From DASUAS01 sp963809795 (GTDB lineage Bacteria > Actinomycetota > Acidimicrobiia > IMCC26256 > DASPTH01), in contig CAWELN010000019.1 of assembly GCA_963809795.1 (NCBI GenBank), positions 62,001-126,000 of the forward strand: a DNA stretch of 64,000 bases, given 5' to 3'. The translations under genes were made by a program, and so were the position numbers. Shown piece by piece: positions 42,123-50,758 of the stretch. A model generated the notes under the pieces. The model did no database searches. It was not told the origin of the DNA and saw only the letters and a program-made list of their open reading frames with translations. Each line of letters starts with the position of its first letter. The first letter of the stretch is position 1.

Positions 42123-43039
42123 GCGAGACCGAGGGCCTTCGGCGCCTGGAGTCCGGCCGGCATCGTGCCGTAGAGCCGCCGCATCCCGTCGACCAGCTCA
42201 CTCGCGTCGAGCCGGGCGCCCGACGCGGCGACGTACTCGTCCGCCTCGAGCGTCCACGTACGAGTGCGCCGGACGACGTTGCCCTCGATGCGCAGTACCT
42301 GTCCGGTGAGCCACCCCGAGTGCTCCGACGCCAGGTACGCGACCACCGGCGACGAGTTGGCGGGGTCCATGCTGTCCCACTGGTCGTCCTCGGCGCGCGT
42401 CGCGTTCGGCGTCATGCGGGTGGCCGCGACGGGCGAGATCGCGTTCGCGGTGACCTGGAAGCGGTGCATCTCCAGCGCGGTGACCATGGTGAGGTTGGCG
42501 ATGGCGGCCTTGGCCGCGGAGTACGCCGACTGGCCGACGTTGCCGAACATGCCCGCGCCCGAGGTGGTGTTCACGATGCGGGCCGCGTTCGCCCCGCCCG
42601 CCTTGCCGACCGCGCGCCAGTGGTCGCAGGCGTGCTTGGTCATCGAGAACGTGCCCTTGAGGTGAACGGCGAGCACGAGGTCGAAGTCCGCTTCCGACAT
42701 CGACGTGATCATCCGGTCGCGCAGGATCCCCGCGTTGTTGACGACGACGTCGAGACGACCGAACTCGTCGACCGCGCGCGCCACGAGCGCGCCGCACGCG
42801 TCCCAGCTGGTCACCGAGGAGTGGTCGGCGATCGCGACACCGCCGGCGGCGAGGATCGCCGCGGCCACGTCGTCCGCCGGGCTCCCGGGCGCGGCGTCGG
42901 GTTCGGCCTCGCCCCGCAGGCCGACGCCGGGATCGTTCACCAGCACGCGAGCACCCTGGCGTGCCAGCTCCAGGCAGTGCTGCCGCCCGATCCCGCGACC
43001 GCCCCCGGTCACGATCGCCACCCGGTCCTGCAGGAGCAT
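42119..43039 (-). CDS. SDR family oxidoreductase (multifunctional-enzyme-type hydroxyacyl-CoA dehydrogenase)
   Basis: A 306-residue NAD(P)-dependent dehydrogenase. The cofactor motif is VTGGGRGIGRQHCLELA, followed by VVNNAGILRDRMITSMSEAD, the catalytic Ser in NTTSGAGMFGN and Tyr/Lys in YSAAKAAIANL. NNAGILRD and the GLRGEAEPD insert are typical of the (3R)-hydroxyacyl-CoA dehydrogenases related to peroxisomal multifunctional enzyme. It probably oxidises a beta-hydroxyacyl-CoA. The start ATG 43039 lacks a clear ribosome site, but the gene follows the amidohydrolase by 14 nt. Confidence 0.88.
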   Translation of the reverse strand: MLLQDRVAIVTGGGRGIGRQHCLELARQGARVLVNDPGVGLRGEAEPDAAPGSPADDVAAAILAAGGVAIADHSSVTSWDACGALVARAVDEFGRLDVVVNNAGILRDRMITSMSEADFDLVLAVHLKGTFSMTKHACDHWRAVGKAGGANAARIVNTTSGAGMFGNVGQSAYSAAKAAIANLTMVTALEMHRFQVTANAISPVAATRMTPNATRAEDDQWDSMDPANSSPVVAYLASEHSGWLTGQVLRIEGNVVRRTRTWTLEADEYVAASGARLDASELVDGMRRLYGTMPAGLQAPKALGLA

Positions 43040-43053
43040 CGAACCGTCGGCCG

Positions 43054-44469
43054 TCAGCGGGAGCTGCTCGGCGTCGCCACGTCGCTCACGGCGGTGCCGG
43101 CGAAGAAGTCGGGGTTGGCGGCCGTGAGCATGTGCACGATGTTGCCGCACGTGAAGTCCCGGAATTGCGCCTCGTCCAACAACCCCTCGTCGACCAGCTC
43201 CCACGCCTCCAGGAGCACCCCCCGCATGTCGGGGACGTCCCAGTGCCCGATGTCGGAGGCGAACATGGCGCGGAGCGTCACCCCGTGGGGCAGCACCCGG
43301 CGGTCGAACGCCAGGGCGTTGAGCGCATCGTCGGCTTCGCAGCCGAAGTGGAACTGCCGGGTGAAGATGTCGACGATCTGCTCGGGCGCGCTCACCAGCG
43401 ACTCGGCGAAGTCGTCGAACCCCAACTCGTCGGAGGGAGCCGCCGCCTTGGCCTTCGCCGCGTTGCGCTCGTAACGGTCGCGGCGCGCCGCGATGCGACC
43501 GGTGGCGAACTGGTCGAGGAGCTGCGCGCACAGGTCGACGTCGAAGCGCCGAGGGTCGAACATGCCCACGACGTCGGTATTGCGCTTCTCGTAGTGGCCG
43601 AGCAGGTCGGCGTAGAGCTGCGCGGCCCAGGCGATCCCGCCCTCGAGGAACCCGTAGTGCAGATCGGGGAAGCGGCGCGTCACCCCGCCCATCACCAGGG
43701 AGCGGCAGGCAGCCTCCTGGGCGGCGGCGAAGTTGCCCAGGTGGTTGTACACGTAGTTCGTCGGCGACACCCGGCTGCCCCAGCCGTACCCCACGCCGTG
43801 GAAGGCGGGTGCCACCCCCAGCTCCACGCACCGGGCCCAGAGCCGGTCGTAGTCGTGGATGCTGCCGTGCCCGAGCGTGTCGACCCACGCGCCGGCGGTG
43901 CCGTCGGGGCGCGTCGAGCGGGGGACCACGCCGTTCATCACCACCGCCTTCAGCCCGAGCGTCCCGACCGCGTGGTCGAGCTCGTCGACCGCTTCCTCGG
44001 GCGAGAAGGTGGGGATGACCGCGACCGGTTCGAGGCGATCGCGGTAGCCCGCGTACACCTCCGCGTAGTACGTGTTCAGGGCGCGCACGACGGCCCGGCG
44101 CACCTCTTCGTCCGGCACCGCGAGCACGGTGAGGCCGAAGCTCGGGTACAGCAGCAGGAAGTCGAGGCCCATCTCGTCGGCGCGCTCGTAGGTGAGCTTC
44201 GGCAGCGTGACCGTCATGCGGTCGAGGGTGTGCTCCTCGGGGAGGCCCCAGAACACGCGGGCGGGCATGAACCCGGCGTCGTCGGGGGCGAGGGCCCGGC
44301 GCATGAACCGCTGGTAGCGGTCGGCGACGTCGTTGCCCGCCACCTCGCGCACGAGATCGTTCACCAGCGGGAGGAACTCCAGGAGGTGCCCGTCGGCGTC
44401 GATGACGGGATGGTCGATGCGGGCGCGCACGCGCGCCACCGCGTCGGTGGGGACGAAGGCAAAGGACAT
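43054..44469 (-). CDS. Amidohydrolase family 2 protein
   Basis: A 471-residue metal-dependent hydrolase or decarboxylase. The N-terminal ligand site is IDHPVIDADGHLLEFLPL. The barrel includes MGLDFLLLYPSFGLTVL, VAPAFHGVGYGWGSRVSP, LHYGFLEGGIAWAAQLYAD and ASDIGHWDVPDMRG. It is longer than the other two family members in this cluster and has an extra C-terminal helical part. In many actinobacterial sterol or aromatic clusters such genes sit beside F420 oxidoreductases, as here. The reaction is not predictable. Confidence 0.87.
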   Translation of the reverse strand: MSFAFVPTDAVARVRARIDHPVIDADGHLLEFLPLVNDLVREVAGNDVADRYQRFMRRALAPDDAGFMPARVFWGLPEEHTLDRMTVTLPKLTYERADEMGLDFLLLYPSFGLTVLAVPDEEVRRAVVRALNTYYAEVYAGYRDRLEPVAVIPTFSPEEAVDELDHAVGTLGLKAVVMNGVVPRSTRPDGTAGAWVDTLGHGSIHDYDRLWARCVELGVAPAFHGVGYGWGSRVSPTNYVYNHLGNFAAAQEAACRSLVMGGVTRRFPDLHYGFLEGGIAWAAQLYADLLGHYEKRNTDVVGMFDPRRFDVDLCAQLLDQFATGRIAARRDRYERNAAKAKAAAPSDELGFDDFAESLVSAPEQIVDIFTRQFHFGCEADDALNALAFDRRVLPHGVTLRAMFASDIGHWDVPDMRGVLLEAWELVDEGLLDEAQFRDFTCGNIVHMLTAANPDFFAGTAVSDVATPSSSR

Positions 44470-44478
44470 CGTGCGCTC

Positions 44479-45456
44479 CTAGGTTCCGGCGAGGATCTCG
44501 ATCACCGGCGCGAAGGCGTCGAGATCCGGAGTGGGGAAACCGGCGTCGAGCTGGAGGTAGCTGATCCCCAGCTGCTCGCGCCGCGCCCGGAGGGTGTCGA
44601 CGATCTGCGCCACCGTTCCGACGAGCACCGACGGCGAGGTGGCGAGCACGGCCGGATCCACCGCGAAGCGGGTGCCCATGCGTTCGAGCAGGTCGGTGGC
44701 GGCCGCGGCGCTCGGCGTGACCTTGGCCAGCCAGTGGTTGATCTCGAGCTCCAGTGCGTCGGGATCGCGCCCGGCCGCGGCCGCGCCCTCGCGTGCCCAT
44801 GTGATCTTCTCCGCCACGCGCTCGAACGACAGGTCGCGCACCGCGTCGGCGCCGAGCTCGCCGGCGCGGAGGCTGGCGTTGACGCCGACGATGTCGGCCT
44901 CGCGACCGGCGAGCCGCAGCACGCGGGGGCTGCCTCCACCGACGAAGACCGGTGGGTGCGGTTGCTGCACCGGTTTGGGCAACCCGTCGAGGGCGTGCAC
45001 CTCGTAGTGCTCACCGCCGAAGTCGAACGGCCCGGGGCCGAACAGTCCCTTCACCACCGCGACCGCTTCCGCGAACCGGCTCACGCGCACTCCGGGAGGG
45101 TCGAGCGGGATGCCCGCCGCCTCGTAGTCGGTGGTCATCCACCCGGCTCCGAGCCCCAGCACCACGCGCCCGTCGGAGACGACGTCGAGCAGGGAGGCCA
45201 TGCGGTGGACGAGGACGGGATGGCGGTAGTCGTTGCCGAGCACGCCGGTCTGCAGCCGCAGCGTCGTCGTCGCGCCGGCCGCCGCGGTGAGCGCGACCAT
45301 CGGTTCGAACGTGTAGCCGCCGGTGAAGTGGTCGGCCGCGACCACCGACCACAGGCCGAGGTCCTCGAAGCGGCGCAACGCGGCGCCCCACTCGGCGACC
45401 GGTCGGGTCGGCGCCGGCATCGTGGCCGCGAACCGGAAGGGGTGCGCGCAGGTCAC
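44479..45456 (-). CDS. LLM class F420-dependent oxidoreductase (MSMEG_2516-type)
   Basis: A 325-residue luciferase-like protein with RFAATMPAPTRPVAEWGAAL, LGLWSVVAADHFTGGY, LQTGVLGNDYRHPVLVHRMA and VVLGLGAGWMTTDYEAAGIP, matching the F420-dependent subgroup first named from MSMEG_2516. It would transfer hydride between F420 and a ring or enoyl substrate. GTG 45456 lies 4 nt after the upstream SDR stop, so the genes are coupled. Confidence 0.9.
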   Translation of the reverse strand: MTCAHPFRFAATMPAPTRPVAEWGAALRRFEDLGLWSVVAADHFTGGYTFEPMVALTAAAGATTTLRLQTGVLGNDYRHPVLVHRMASLLDVVSDGRVVLGLGAGWMTTDYEAAGIPLDPPGVRVSRFAEAVAVVKGLFGPGPFDFGGEHYEVHALDGLPKPVQQPHPPVFVGGGSPRVLRLAGREADIVGVNASLRAGELGADAVRDLSFERVAEKITWAREGAAAAGRDPDALELEINHWLAKVTPSAAAATDLLERMGTRFAVDPAVLATSPSVLVGTVAQIVDTLRARREQLGISYLQLDAGFPTPDLDAFAPVIEILAGT

Positions 45457-45460
45457 GCGG

Positions 45461-46225
45461 TCAGTTCCGCATGTACGAACCGGCGGCCACGTTGAGGATC
45501 TCGCCGGTGATGTGGCGGGCTCGGTCGGAGGCGAGGAAGGCGATCGCCTCGGCGACGTCACCCGCGTCGGTGTACGAGCCGAGGGGCGGCTCATTGCCCG
45601 GTGTCTCCAGGATCTCCGGGTGGTCGTCGATGAACTTCGTGCCGGTGACGATGCCGGTCGCCACGGTCACGGCGCGGATCCCGAAGGGGCCACCTTCGTG
45701 CGCGCAGCTACGGGTGAGGACGTTCAGGCCGCCCTTGGTGATCGCGTAGGGCGCCTCGATCCCGCCGCCGCCGACGTCGGCCGCGTAGCTGCTGACGTTC
45801 ACGATGACACCACCGCTCGCGTCGCGCATGAGCGGCATCACGGTGCGGCAGAGGTACCAGGGGCCCGAGAGGTTCACCCGGACGCACCAGTCGAAGTTCT
45901 CGGGGTCGTAGTCGAAGATGCTGCCGATCACGTTGACGGCCGCGTTGTTCACGAGGATCTGCACCGGGCCGAGCGTGCGCGTGACCTCACCGACCACGTC
46001 GTCGATGTGCGCACGGTCGCCCGCGTCCATGGGGAGACCGATGACCGTCGTGTCGGGATGGTCGGCGGCGATCGCGGCGGCGACCTCGCGGGTGCGGCGC
46101 TCGTGGATGTCGGTGACCACGACGCGTGCGCCGCCTTCGGCCAACCGGCGTGCCGTCGCCTGGCCGATACCGGCACCGGCCGCCGCGGTCACCAGCGCGA
46201 TGCGCCCGTCGAACTCCGTCGTCAT
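45461..46225 (-). CDS. SDR family oxidoreductase
   Basis: A 254-residue dehydrogenase. The cofactor site reads VTAAAGAGIGQATARRLA, then VNNAAVNVIGS, catalytic Ser in VNVSSYAADVG and Tyr/Lys in YAITKGGLNVL; the C-terminus HITGEILNVAAGSYMRN is a typical SDR substrate flap. GAGGAG precedes the ATG. It heads the minus-strand operon running through the F420 oxidoreductase, amidohydrolase, second SDR, thioesterase, two CoA ligases and the alpha/beta hydrolase. Confidence 0.9.
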   Translation of the reverse strand: MTTEFDGRIALVTAAAGAGIGQATARRLAEGGARVVVTDIHERRTREVAAAIAADHPDTTVIGLPMDAGDRAHIDDVVGEVTRTLGPVQILVNNAAVNVIGSIFDYDPENFDWCVRVNLSGPWYLCRTVMPLMRDASGGVIVNVSSYAADVGGGGIEAPYAITKGGLNVLTRSCAHEGGPFGIRAVTVATGIVTGTKFIDDHPEILETPGNEPPLGSYTDAGDVAEAIAFLASDRARHITGEILNVAAGSYMRN

Positions 46226-46261
46226 CCAGCTGCTCCTCGGGGCGGGCCGGCGTCGACACCG

Positions 46262-46267
46262 TAACCT
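46262..46267 (+). promoter_or_regulatory. -10 box (TAACCT) of a probable leaderless promoter for the DUF2889 gene
   Basis: TAACCT ends 6 nt before the GTG start at 46274, with no ribosome site in between. Confidence 0.45.
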
Positions 46268-46273
46268 GGGCCC

Positions 46274-46897
46274 GTGCTCGACGATCCGGCGACCGACCAA
46301 CTGCAGCCGCTCCACGACCGCACCTACGACGTGCAGGTCTTCCGGCGCGATGTGCGCAGCATCCTCGTGCGGGGGATGGTGCACGACGTGAAGCCACCGG
46401 GCCTCTACGTCGACGACGACCCGGATCCGCTCACGATGCACCGGATGCGTGTGGAGCTCGAGATCGAGTATCCGGCCCTCGTGATCCGCGGGGTCGACGT
46501 CGAGTTCGACGACTTTCCGCAGACGCTGTGTCCGATGATCGCCGACGATTACGGGGCGTTGGTCGGGGTCTCGATCACCCGGGGGTTCACGCACCGTGTG
46601 CGCGAGCTCTTCGGTGGGCCGCGGGGCTGCGCGCACGTGACCGCGCTGCTCCAGGCCATGGCCCCGGCCGTGGTGCAGTCGACCTGGTCGATGGGGATCC
46701 TGAACCAGCGTGCGGCGACCGTCCGCGATGCGGAGCCCGCGGGGGCGCAACGCCAGCCCCCGCCGGCCGACAGCTGTCACGTGTGGGCGGCCGATGGTGA
46801 GCTGGTGGGCAAGGTTCAGCGGGGAGAGGCGCTGCGCCCCATGCTCACGGTGCGCGACCGCCTCGTGGCGCTCGGCCGCGACCCGGAAGTGCGGTAG
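46274..46897 (+). CDS. DUF2889 domain protein
   Basis: A 207-residue protein matching DUF2889: IRGVDVEFDDFPQTLCPMIA, ALVGVSITRGFTHRVREL, GCAHVTALLQAMAPAVVQS and SCHVWAADGELV. The Cys/His-containing motifs are conserved in the family, which is repeatedly found inside CoA-dependent aromatic and steroid-type degradation clusters, but the activity is unknown. It is a single plus-strand gene divergent from the SDR operon and ending 2 nt before the convergent hydratase gene. Confidence 0.88.
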   Translation: MLDDPATDQLQPLHDRTYDVQVFRRDVRSILVRGMVHDVKPPGLYVDDDPDPLTMHRMRVELEIEYPALVIRGVDVEFDDFPQTLCPMIADDYGALVGVSITRGFTHRVRELFGGPRGCAHVTALLQAMAPAVVQSTWSMGILNQRAATVRDAEPAGAQRQPPPADSCHVWAADGELVGKVQRGEALRPMLTVRDRLVALGRDPEVR

Positions 46898-46899
46898 CG

Positions 46900-47712
46900 C
46901 TACTCGGACGTCGGTCCGCGGAACTCGGCGGTGCGCTTCTCGCGCAGGGCCGCCAGCCCTTCGGCGGCATCGGGGCCGCCGAAGCCGTAGAACTCCAACC
47001 CGACCGAGGCGTCGAAGGCGGGTCCCAGCATCCGGTACCAGTTGTTCAGCGACTGTTTCGTCCAGCGGATCGCGCTCTGGGCGCCGTTGGCCAGCTCGGT
47101 GGCGATCTCGAGCGCGGTGTCGAACACCGTGTCGTCGTCGACACAGAGCGACACGAGCCCGATGCGCTCGGCTTCCTCGCCGCCGAGGTCGCGACAGGTG
47201 AGCAGGTAGTACTTCGCCTTGGCCATGCCACACAGGAGCGGCCAGCAGATCGCGGCGTGGTCACCGGCCGCGACACCGAGGCGCGTGTGGCCGTCGATGA
47301 TGCGGGCGGAACGGGCGACCACGGAGATGTCGGCGAGCATGCCGACGACGAGCCCGGCACCCACTGCGGGCCCGTGGATGGCCGAGACGATCGGCTTGGA
47401 GCAATTGATCACGTTGTAGACGAGGTCGCGCGCCTCGCGCATGACGCGCGTGCGCGCCGCGAAGTCACCCACCATCTGGTCGAGCAGGTCGAACGACCCG
47501 CCCGCGGAGAAGCCCTTGCCCGCGCCCTGGATGATCGCCACGCGCACGTCCGGATCGCGGTCGACGGTCTGCCACACGTCGGCAAGCTCCCGGTGCATGT
47601 CGGGGCCGACCGAGTTGAGCCCCGGTCCTTCCATCACCACCCGAAGCACGCCGGCGGCCGGGTGTTCGAACTGCAGGCTCGGGAACGCGGCGTACGGGTC
47701 GGGTCCGGGCAT
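46900..47712 (-). CDS. Enoyl-CoA hydratase/isomerase family protein
   Basis: A 270-residue crotonase-fold protein. It has AIIQGAGKGFSAGGSFDLLD (first oxyanion-hole NH), AIHGPAVGAGLVVGMLADIS (second) and ARIIDGHTRLGVAAGDHAAI. The usual catalytic glutamates are not obvious at standard places, so isomerase or hydrolase activity is possible. ATG 47712 is preferred because AGAGGA lies 7 nt upstream; GTG 47748 would add 12 residues. Confidence 0.88.
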   Translation of the reverse strand: MPGPDPYAAFPSLQFEHPAAGVLRVVMEGPGLNSVGPDMHRELADVWQTVDRDPDVRVAIIQGAGKGFSAGGSFDLLDQMVGDFAARTRVMREARDLVYNVINCSKPIVSAIHGPAVGAGLVVGMLADISVVARSARIIDGHTRLGVAAGDHAAICWPLLCGMAKAKYYLLTCRDLGGEEAERIGLVSLCVDDDTVFDTALEIATELANGAQSAIRWTKQSLNNWYRMLGPAFDASVGLEFYGFGGPDAAEGLAALREKRTAEFRGPTSE

Positions 47713-47759
47713 GCGAGGATCCTCTTCGTGCAGCGGCGAATCGGTCAAGCGCGACGTCC

Positions 47760-48578
47760 ATGGTGACGCCGCGGGCTGCGCTGGTCACCGGCGCGGGTCG
47801 CGGCCTCGGCCGTGCCCACGCACTCGCGCTGGCGGCCAACGGTCTGCGCGTCGTCGTCAACGACCTCGGCACCGATCTCGACGGTCGCGGCATCGACGCC
47901 GGGCCGGCGGGCGCGGTGGTCGCGGAGATCGAGGCGGCGGGTGGAGTGGCGGTGGCCGATACCACCGACGTCGCGTCGATCGCGGGGGGAGCCGCGGCGG
48001 TCGCCGTCGCGCTCGACACGTTCGGGCGCATCGACGTCGTCGTGAACAACGCCGGCTTCGCGAGCGGTGGGGGACGCGTGGAGCATCCCGTCGACGCCGA
48101 GCTCGATGCCTTGCTCGCGGTGCACTTCAAGGCGACGGTCGGCACGATGAGCGCGGCGTTCCGTGCGATGCGGGCCCAGCGCTACGGGCGGATCGTGAAC
48201 ACGGTGTCGGAGGTGGCGCTCGACGCCCGCTTCGACTCGGGCCTCGGCTACGGCGCCGCCAAGGCGGCGGTGTGGTCGGCGACGCTGCACGCGGCACACG
48301 AGGCGGCAGGCACGGGGATCACGGTGAACGCGATCTCGCCCGGCGCTCGCACCCGCATGAGCGCGCCCGCGCTCGACGCCGGCTTCCGCGACGGCGCTTC
48401 GGTCGGGCTCGACCTCGCACCCGGGCACGTCGCACGGGTCGTCGCATACCTGGCGTCGGAAGCCGCGGGGGACATCACCGGCCGCATCGTGCACGTCGCA
48501 GGGGAGGCGGTACGCGAGTACACGACCACCCGCACCCGCCGCTCCGAGCTCGTCGAGCGGCTCGAGCAGGTGCGCTGA
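47760..48578 (+). CDS. SDR family oxidoreductase
   Basis: A 272-residue dehydrogenase with VTGAGRGLGRAHALALA, VVNNAGFASGGGRVEH, a Ser in NTVSEVALDARF and Tyr/Lys in YGAAKAAVWSATL. The N-terminal loop GTDLDGRGIDAGPA resembles multifunctional-enzyme-type hydroxyacyl-CoA dehydrogenases. It is divergent from the hydratase gene with a gap of about 47 nt and convergent with the next hydratase gene. Confidence 0.88.
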   Translation: MVTPRAALVTGAGRGLGRAHALALAANGLRVVVNDLGTDLDGRGIDAGPAGAVVAEIEAAGGVAVADTTDVASIAGGAAAVAVALDTFGRIDVVVNNAGFASGGGRVEHPVDAELDALLAVHFKATVGTMSAAFRAMRAQRYGRIVNTVSEVALDARFDSGLGYGAAKAAVWSATLHAAHEAAGTGITVNAISPGARTRMSAPALDAGFRDGASVGLDLAPGHVARVVAYLASEAAGDITGRIVHVAGEAVREYTTTRTRRSELVERLEQVR

Positions 48579-48621
48579 CCGACTGCCGAAAGGGCGCGGA
48601 TGGACGCCGCGCCCGCGGCGC

Positions 48622-49404
48622 TCAGCGACCGCGGAACTCGGGCGCGCGCTTGGTGCGGAACGCGGTGAGGCCCTCGGCGGCGTCGTCAGTGGCGAAGAGC
48701 CCGGCCACGGTCTCGCGCTCGAGGTCGATGGCGTCGGTGAGCGACAGGGTGGCGCCGCGTTGCACGAGGTGCTTGGCCGCGCCGAGGGCGAGCGGGGGTC
48801 CGGCCGCGAGCTCGCGGGCCAGGCGCATGGCGACCACCAAGGCGGGCGAGTCGCCGCTGAGCTCGTTCACCAGGCCCAGGCGGTGGGCCTCGACCGCGCC
48901 CAGCGGCGCGCCGGTGAGGAGCATCTGGAGCGCGACTCCCTTCGGGATCAGGCGCGGGAGGCGCTGGGTGCCGCCCGCGCCCGGGAGCAGTCCGAGCTTG
49001 ATCTCGGGGACGCCGAGGCGGGCGCCGTCGGACGCGACGCGGAGGTCGCACGCGAGGGCCAGCTCGAGCCCGCCGCCGAGCGCGGCGCCGTCGATGGCGG
49101 CCACCGACGGCTTGGGGTGCCGCTCCAGCCGGTCGAGGACATCGGTGAAGGCGCGCACGAACCGGGCGAACCCGGCGGCGCCGTCGAGCCCGGCGAGCTC
49201 GTCGATGTCGGCTCCGGCGCAGAACGCGCGCCCCTCGCCGTTGACGACGAACGCCCGCACCGAGTCGTCGGCCTCGAGCTCGGTGAGCGCGGCGTCGAGC
49301 GCGGCCACCGTGTCGGTGCCGATGGCGTTGAGCCGGTCGGGGCGGGTGAGCGTGACGACGGCGATGCCGTCGCCGGGCCGCTCGACGCGCAGCGCGTCGC
49401 TCAC
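48622..49404 (-). CDS. Enoyl-CoA hydratase
   Basis: A 260-residue crotonase. Typical parts are VVTLTRPDRLNAIGTDTVAA, VNGEGRAFCAGADIDELAG, AAIDGAALGGGLELALACDL and GVPEIKLGLLPGAGGTQRLP, the last carrying the usual catalytic-glutamate region, ending AFRTKRAPEFRGR. It would hydrate a trans-2-enoyl-CoA. It lies 66 nt downstream of the SDR gene on the same strand. Confidence 0.92.
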   Translation of the reverse strand: MSDALRVERPGDGIAVVTLTRPDRLNAIGTDTVAALDAALTELEADDSVRAFVVNGEGRAFCAGADIDELAGLDGAAGFARFVRAFTDVLDRLERHPKPSVAAIDGAALGGGLELALACDLRVASDGARLGVPEIKLGLLPGAGGTQRLPRLIPKGVALQMLLTGAPLGAVEAHRLGLVNELSGDSPALVVAMRLARELAAGPPLALGAAKHLVQRGATLSLTDAIDLERETVAGLFATDDAAEGLTAFRTKRAPEFRGR

Positions 49405-49470
49405 GTGCGTGCGCTCACGACATCACCATTGGGCGTTCGCTCCTCGCCGGGGTACCCGGCTCGCTGACGC

Positions 49471-50226
49471 TCACGACATCGTCAGCCCGCCGCTCACCGA
49501 CAGCGTCTGACCGGTGATGTAGCGGGCACCGTCGCCGGCGAGGAACACGACCGCCGGTGCGACGTCGGTCGGTTCGCCGATGCGGCGCATCGGGATCGAG
49601 CGCGCGAGTGCGTCGCGCAGGTTCGGGCTGGCCTCGGCGACCTGCGCCAGCAACGCGGTGTCGGTCGGGCCCGGGCTCACGCAGTTCACCCGGATGCCGT
49701 AGCGCGCGACCTCGCGGGCGAGCGTCTTGGTGAACGCGATGACGCCGCCCTTGGTCGCCGAGTAGACCGCCTCCCGAGACGAGCCGACGCGTCCGGCGTC
49801 GGACCCGAAGTTGACGATCGCGCCGTCCTCGCGGGGCCGCATCACCGCGACGGCCGCCTGGCAGCAGTGGAACGTGCCCATCAGGTTCACCGCGATGATG
49901 CGTTCCCATTCGTCGGGAGTGCTGTCGGCGAACGGCTTGATGACGTCGATGCCCGCGTTGTTGACCAGCACGCCCAGAGGCCCGAGCTCGGATTCGACGG
50001 CGGCGACGGCGGTATCAACGCTGTCGCGCCGGGTGATGTCCATCCCGAGTCCCAGCACCGGCGTGCCGCGGTCCTTGCCGATGCGCGCCGCGGTGTCGAG
50101 GGCGCCGCCTTCGTCGACATCGCCGATCGCCACCGCTGCGCCCGCCTCCGCCAACGCGTCCGCGACCGCGGCGCCTATGCCGCGCGCCCCGCCCGTGACC
50201 AGCGCGACCCGTCCCGACAAGCTCAT
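49471..50226 (-). CDS. SDR family oxidoreductase (BadH/FabG-like)
   Basis: A 251-residue dehydrogenase with VTGGARGIGAAVADALA, VLVNNAGIDVIKPFADS, Ser in VNFGSDAGRVGSS, YSATKGGVIAFTKTLAREVA and VNCVSPGPTDTALL, ending YITGQTLSVSGGLTMS. The sequence resembles 2-hydroxycyclohexanecarboxyl-CoA dehydrogenases and cyclohexanol dehydrogenases as well as FabG, so an alicyclic alcohol substrate is plausible. It is divergent from the MaoC gene. Confidence 0.9.
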   Translation of the reverse strand: MSLSGRVALVTGGARGIGAAVADALAEAGAAVAIGDVDEGGALDTAARIGKDRGTPVLGLGMDITRRDSVDTAVAAVESELGPLGVLVNNAGIDVIKPFADSTPDEWERIIAVNLMGTFHCCQAAVAVMRPREDGAIVNFGSDAGRVGSSREAVYSATKGGVIAFTKTLAREVARYGIRVNCVSPGPTDTALLAQVAEASPNLRDALARSIPMRRIGEPTDVAPAVVFLAGDGARYITGQTLSVSGGLTMS

Positions 50227-50258
50227 GACACCCTCGTTCGTCGCCCACTGAGGCGACG

Positions 50259-50264
50259 TAGATT
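50259..50264 (+). promoter_or_regulatory. -10 box (TAGATT) of a probable leaderless promoter for the MaoC gene
   Basis: TAGATT ends 8 nt before the GTG at 50273 and no ribosome site is visible. Confidence 0.4.
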
Positions 50265-50272
50265 AAGCGACC

Positions 50273-50758
50273 GTGACCGTCTCGCGCGACGACGCGCCCT
50301 TCGCGATCCGCGGCAACACCTGGGAGGAGATGACCGTCGGCTCGGCGTTCCGGACGGCAGCTCGGACCGTCACCGAGAGCGACGTCGTGCAGTTCGTGAA
50401 CCTCTGCGGATTCAACGAGCCGCTCTTCTACGACGAGCGGCACGCGGCGGAAGGCGGCTACACCGGGCGGCTCGTCCCTGGTGCGCTGGTCTACGCCCTC
50501 GGTGAGGGGCTGGTCATCCAGAGCCACTCCTTTTCCGGCACCGGGCTCGCGTTCATGCACATGGAGCTCGACGTGCGGCGCCCGACGGTCGTGGGCGACA
50601 CGCTGGACGTCGTGGTCGAGATCACCGAAGCGCGCCCGTCGAGCAAGCCCGGGCGTGGCGTGGTGACGTCGTCCAACACCGTCTACAACCAGCGGGGCGA
50701 CGACGTGCTCGTGTACACCCCCGTGCGCCTGGTGCGCGGCCGTGACTTCAGGTCATGA
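50273..50758 (+). CDS. MaoC family dehydratase
   Basis: A 161-residue hotdog-fold (R)-enoyl-CoA hydratase-like protein: EEMTVGSAFRTAARTVTESD, VNLCGFNEPLFYDERHAAEG (catalytic region; Asn-Glu replaces the common D-x-N-x-x-H), GRLVPGALVYALGEGLVI and VGDTLDVVVEITEARPSS. The altered catalytic stretch means activity is uncertain. It converges with the F420 oxidoreductase gene, overlapping by 11 nt. Confidence 0.87.
   Translation: MTVSRDDAPFAIRGNTWEEMTVGSAFRTAARTVTESDVVQFVNLCGFNEPLFYDERHAAEGGYTGRLVPGALVYALGEGLVIQSHSFSGTGLAFMHMELDVRRPTVVGDTLDVVVEITEARPSSKPGRGVVTSSNTVYNQRGDDVLVYTPVRLVRGRDFRS

Noticed and set aside
49413..49480. 12-bp direct repeat GCTCACGACATC at 49413-49424 and 49469-49480
   Set aside because: It is too short and present only twice. 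The second copy is the end of an SDR gene, so a small local duplication or chance is sufficient.
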